DNA of 64,000 nt from Hephaestia sp. MAHUQ-44. GTDB lineage: Bacteria > Pseudomonadota > Alphaproteobacteria > Sphingomonadales > Sphingomonadaceae. Both the position numbers and the translations under genes were made by a program. The notes under the pieces were generated by a model. The model saw only the letters and a list, made by a program, of their open reading frames with translations, was not told where the DNA came from and did no database searches. Positions 62,965 through 64,000 of the stretch are shown here, one piece after another. The number at the start of each line of letters is the position of its first letter. The stretch's first letter is position 1. Where the stretch lies: positions 239,662 through 303,661 of the forward strand of contig NZ_JAMSLX010000003.1 of NCBI RefSeq assembly GCF_023806085.1, read 5' to 3'.

Positions 62965-63849
62965 ATGGCACGGATCGGTTTTATCGGGTTGGGCAATATG
63001 GGCGGCGGGATGGCGGCCAATCTTGCGAAGAAGGGCCATGACGTACACGCCTTCGATCTGTCCGAAGCCGCGCTCGATCGCGCCCGTAAGCACGGCTGCC
63101 TGCCCGCCGGCTCGGCCAAGGAGGCGGCTACCGATGCCGAGGCGGTCATCACGATGCTGCCCGCGGGCAAGCATGTCGAGCAGGTCTATGCCGACAGCGT
63201 GTTCGGCACCGTCTCGACCGCGGCGATCCTGATCGATTGCTCGACGATCGATGTCGCGACCGCAAAGCGCGTTGCCGATGCCGCCGCCGCCAAGGGGCTG
63301 ACCGCGGTCGACGCGCCCGTCTCGGGCGGGATCGCGGCGGCGAATGCAGGCAGCCTGACGTTCATGGTCGGCGGCAGCGGCGAGGCGTTCGAGCGCGCCC
63401 AGCCGTTCCTCGCCGACATGGGCAAAGCGGTGATCCACGCCGGCGCCAACGGTGCGGGGCAGGCAGCCAAGATCTGCAACAACATGATCCTCGGCGCGAC
63501 GATGATCGCGACGTGCGAGGCATTCGCGCTCGCCGGCAAGCTCGGGCTCGACGCGCAGGCCTTTTACGATATCGCCTCGGTCTCCTCGGGCCAGAGCTGG
63601 TCGATGACGAGCTATTGCCCGGTCCCCGGTGTCGGCCCCGAAAGCCCCGCCGATCACGATTATGCAGGCGGCTTCGCCACCGCGCTGATGCTCAAGGACC
63701 TGCACCTCGCGATCGAGGCAGCGGCGAGCGTCGATGCCGACACCCCCTTGGGCACCAAAGCCCGCGACCTCTACGAAGCTTTCGCCGCCCAGGGCAATGG
63801 TACGCTCGATTTCTCCGCCATCATCAAAAATATGGGCGCAAATAACTGA
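62965..63849 (+). CDS. mmsB: 3-Hydroxyisobutyrate dehydrogenase
   Basis: This 294-residue beta-hydroxyacid dehydrogenase oxidises 3-hydroxyisobutyrate to methylmalonate semialdehyde, the MmsA substrate. The Rossmann motif is IGFIGLGNMGGGMAANLAKK, the substrate motif DAPVSGGIAAANAGSLTFMV, and the catalytic lysine lies in GAGQAAKICNNMILG. GGAGACAGGAT precedes the ATG. A nearly identical but deleted copy lies at 35718-36230. The insertion sequence starts only ~20 bases after the stop. Confidence 0.96.
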   Translation: MARIGFIGLGNMGGGMAANLAKKGHDVHAFDLSEAALDRARKHGCLPAGSAKEAATDAEAVITMLPAGKHVEQVYADSVFGTVSTAAILIDCSTIDVATAKRVADAAAAKGLTAVDAPVSGGIAAANAGSLTFMVGGSGEAFERAQPFLADMGKAVIHAGANGAGQAAKICNNMILGATMIATCEAFALAGKLGLDAQAFYDIASVSSGQSWSMTSYCPVPGVGPESPADHDYAGGFATALMLKDLHLAIEAAASVDADTPLGTKARDLYEAFAAQGNGTLDFSAIIKNMGANN

Positions 63850-63870
63850 CGATATTCGGGTTCTCTCAAC

Positions 63871-64000
63871 TGGTCTGCCCCCCGCTGAGTGGCCCAGAGA
63901 CTATGATAGTCTGGACCACGAAAGGGACGACGAATGCCGAGCAAGAAGCATAAGCCGGAAGAGATTATCGGCAAGCTGCGTGAAGTTGAGATTGTGCTGG
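63871..64000 (+). mobile_element. Left end of an IS3-family-like insertion sequence (truncated by window)
   Basis: TGGTCTGCCCCCCGCTGAGT looks like the terminal inverted repeat of an IS3-group element, followed by a short leader and the transposase start at 63934. The right end is outside the window, so the class rests on the transposase N-terminus and recalled terminal sequences. Confidence 0.65.
63934..64000 (+). CDS. Transposase OrfA (partial, 3' end outside window)
   Basis: The frame MPSKKHKPEEIIGKLREVEI continues VL off the end of the window. This opening is the helix-turn-helix start of IS3-family OrfA transposases (KPEEIIxKLREVEV-type). AAAGGGACGACGA lies before the ATG. Only 22 residues can be read. 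Confidence 0.75.
   Translation, partial: MPSKKHKPEEIIGKLREVEIVL

Overview
The window is GC-rich alphaproteobacterial chromosome. Its gene content and order (tpiA, a PpiD-like foldase, trpE, trpG-trpD-trpC-moaC, moeA, lexA, comEC, gltX, gltA) fit a sphingomonad (Sphingomonas, Sphingopyxis or a relative). That placement is inferred from recalled family and synteny knowledge, not from a search.

Layout. 1-23.5 kb is mostly housekeeping: a serine hydrolase fragment, an M17 aminopeptidase, a CDP-alcohol phosphatidyltransferase, tpiA, ppiD, the tryptophan genes, moaC, moeA, lexA with a GTTC-N7-GTTC SOS box, comEC, gltX, gltA and a DNA alkylation repair gene. About 4 kb of accessory DNA sits between moaC and moeA. 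It holds a Crp/Fnr (Dnr-like) regulator with a DUF6522-like partner, a CopD-like membrane protein, a lower-GC sterol desaturase, and a GNAT gene overlapping a membrane protein gene. 23.5-32.6 kb is a minus-strand cluster for oxidative (3-keto) sugar or glycoside breakdown: GMC oxidoreductase, gluconate-dehydrogenase-type small subunit, cytochrome c, DUF1080 protein, Gfo/Idh/MocA dehydrogenase, two TIM-barrel isomerases and an MFS sugar/nucleoside transporter, with a divergent LacI regulator and a matching operator. 32.6-36.3 kb has an Fsr-like MFS exporter, an AraC regulator and a decayed duplicate of the valine-degradation (mms) locus: intact lysR, then an mms promoter fused to mmsB debris. 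36.5-40.7 kb is an unusual cassette: a NitT/TauT-type ABC importer (ATPase, permease, binding protein) with a SCO protein and a membrane-anchored cupredoxin in one operon, and a divergent PCu(A)C-like lipoprotein. It is bracketed by inverted copies of a dispersed ~106-bp repeat.

40.9-44.8 kb carries an S9 peptidase and an SDR/AraC pair. 44.8-56.7 kb is one long plus-strand respiratory unit behind a TTG-N8-CAA (FNR/Dnr-type) box: a small Cys-knuckle ORF, quinol NO reductase (norB), nnrS, ccoNOQP, a 62-aa protein, a DUF2189 protein, ccoI, ccoS and a second nnrS. It couples NO removal to microaerobic respiration; no nitrite or N2O reductase gene is present. 57.0-63.9 kb holds a medium-chain oxidoreductase, a lysR remnant and the complete valine/isobutyrate operon mmsA, acyl-CoA dehydrogenase, 3-hydroxyisobutyryl-CoA hydrolase, enoyl-CoA hydratase, mmsB. 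An insertion sequence begins just after mmsB at the window end.

The regulator at 12.1 kb and the norB promoter at 44.8 kb carry matching TTG-N8-CAA boxes, so they probably form one NO or low-oxygen circuit. The two mms-derived loci are complementary ruins of one duplication: one kept lysR and lost the enzymes, the other kept the enzymes and lost lysR.
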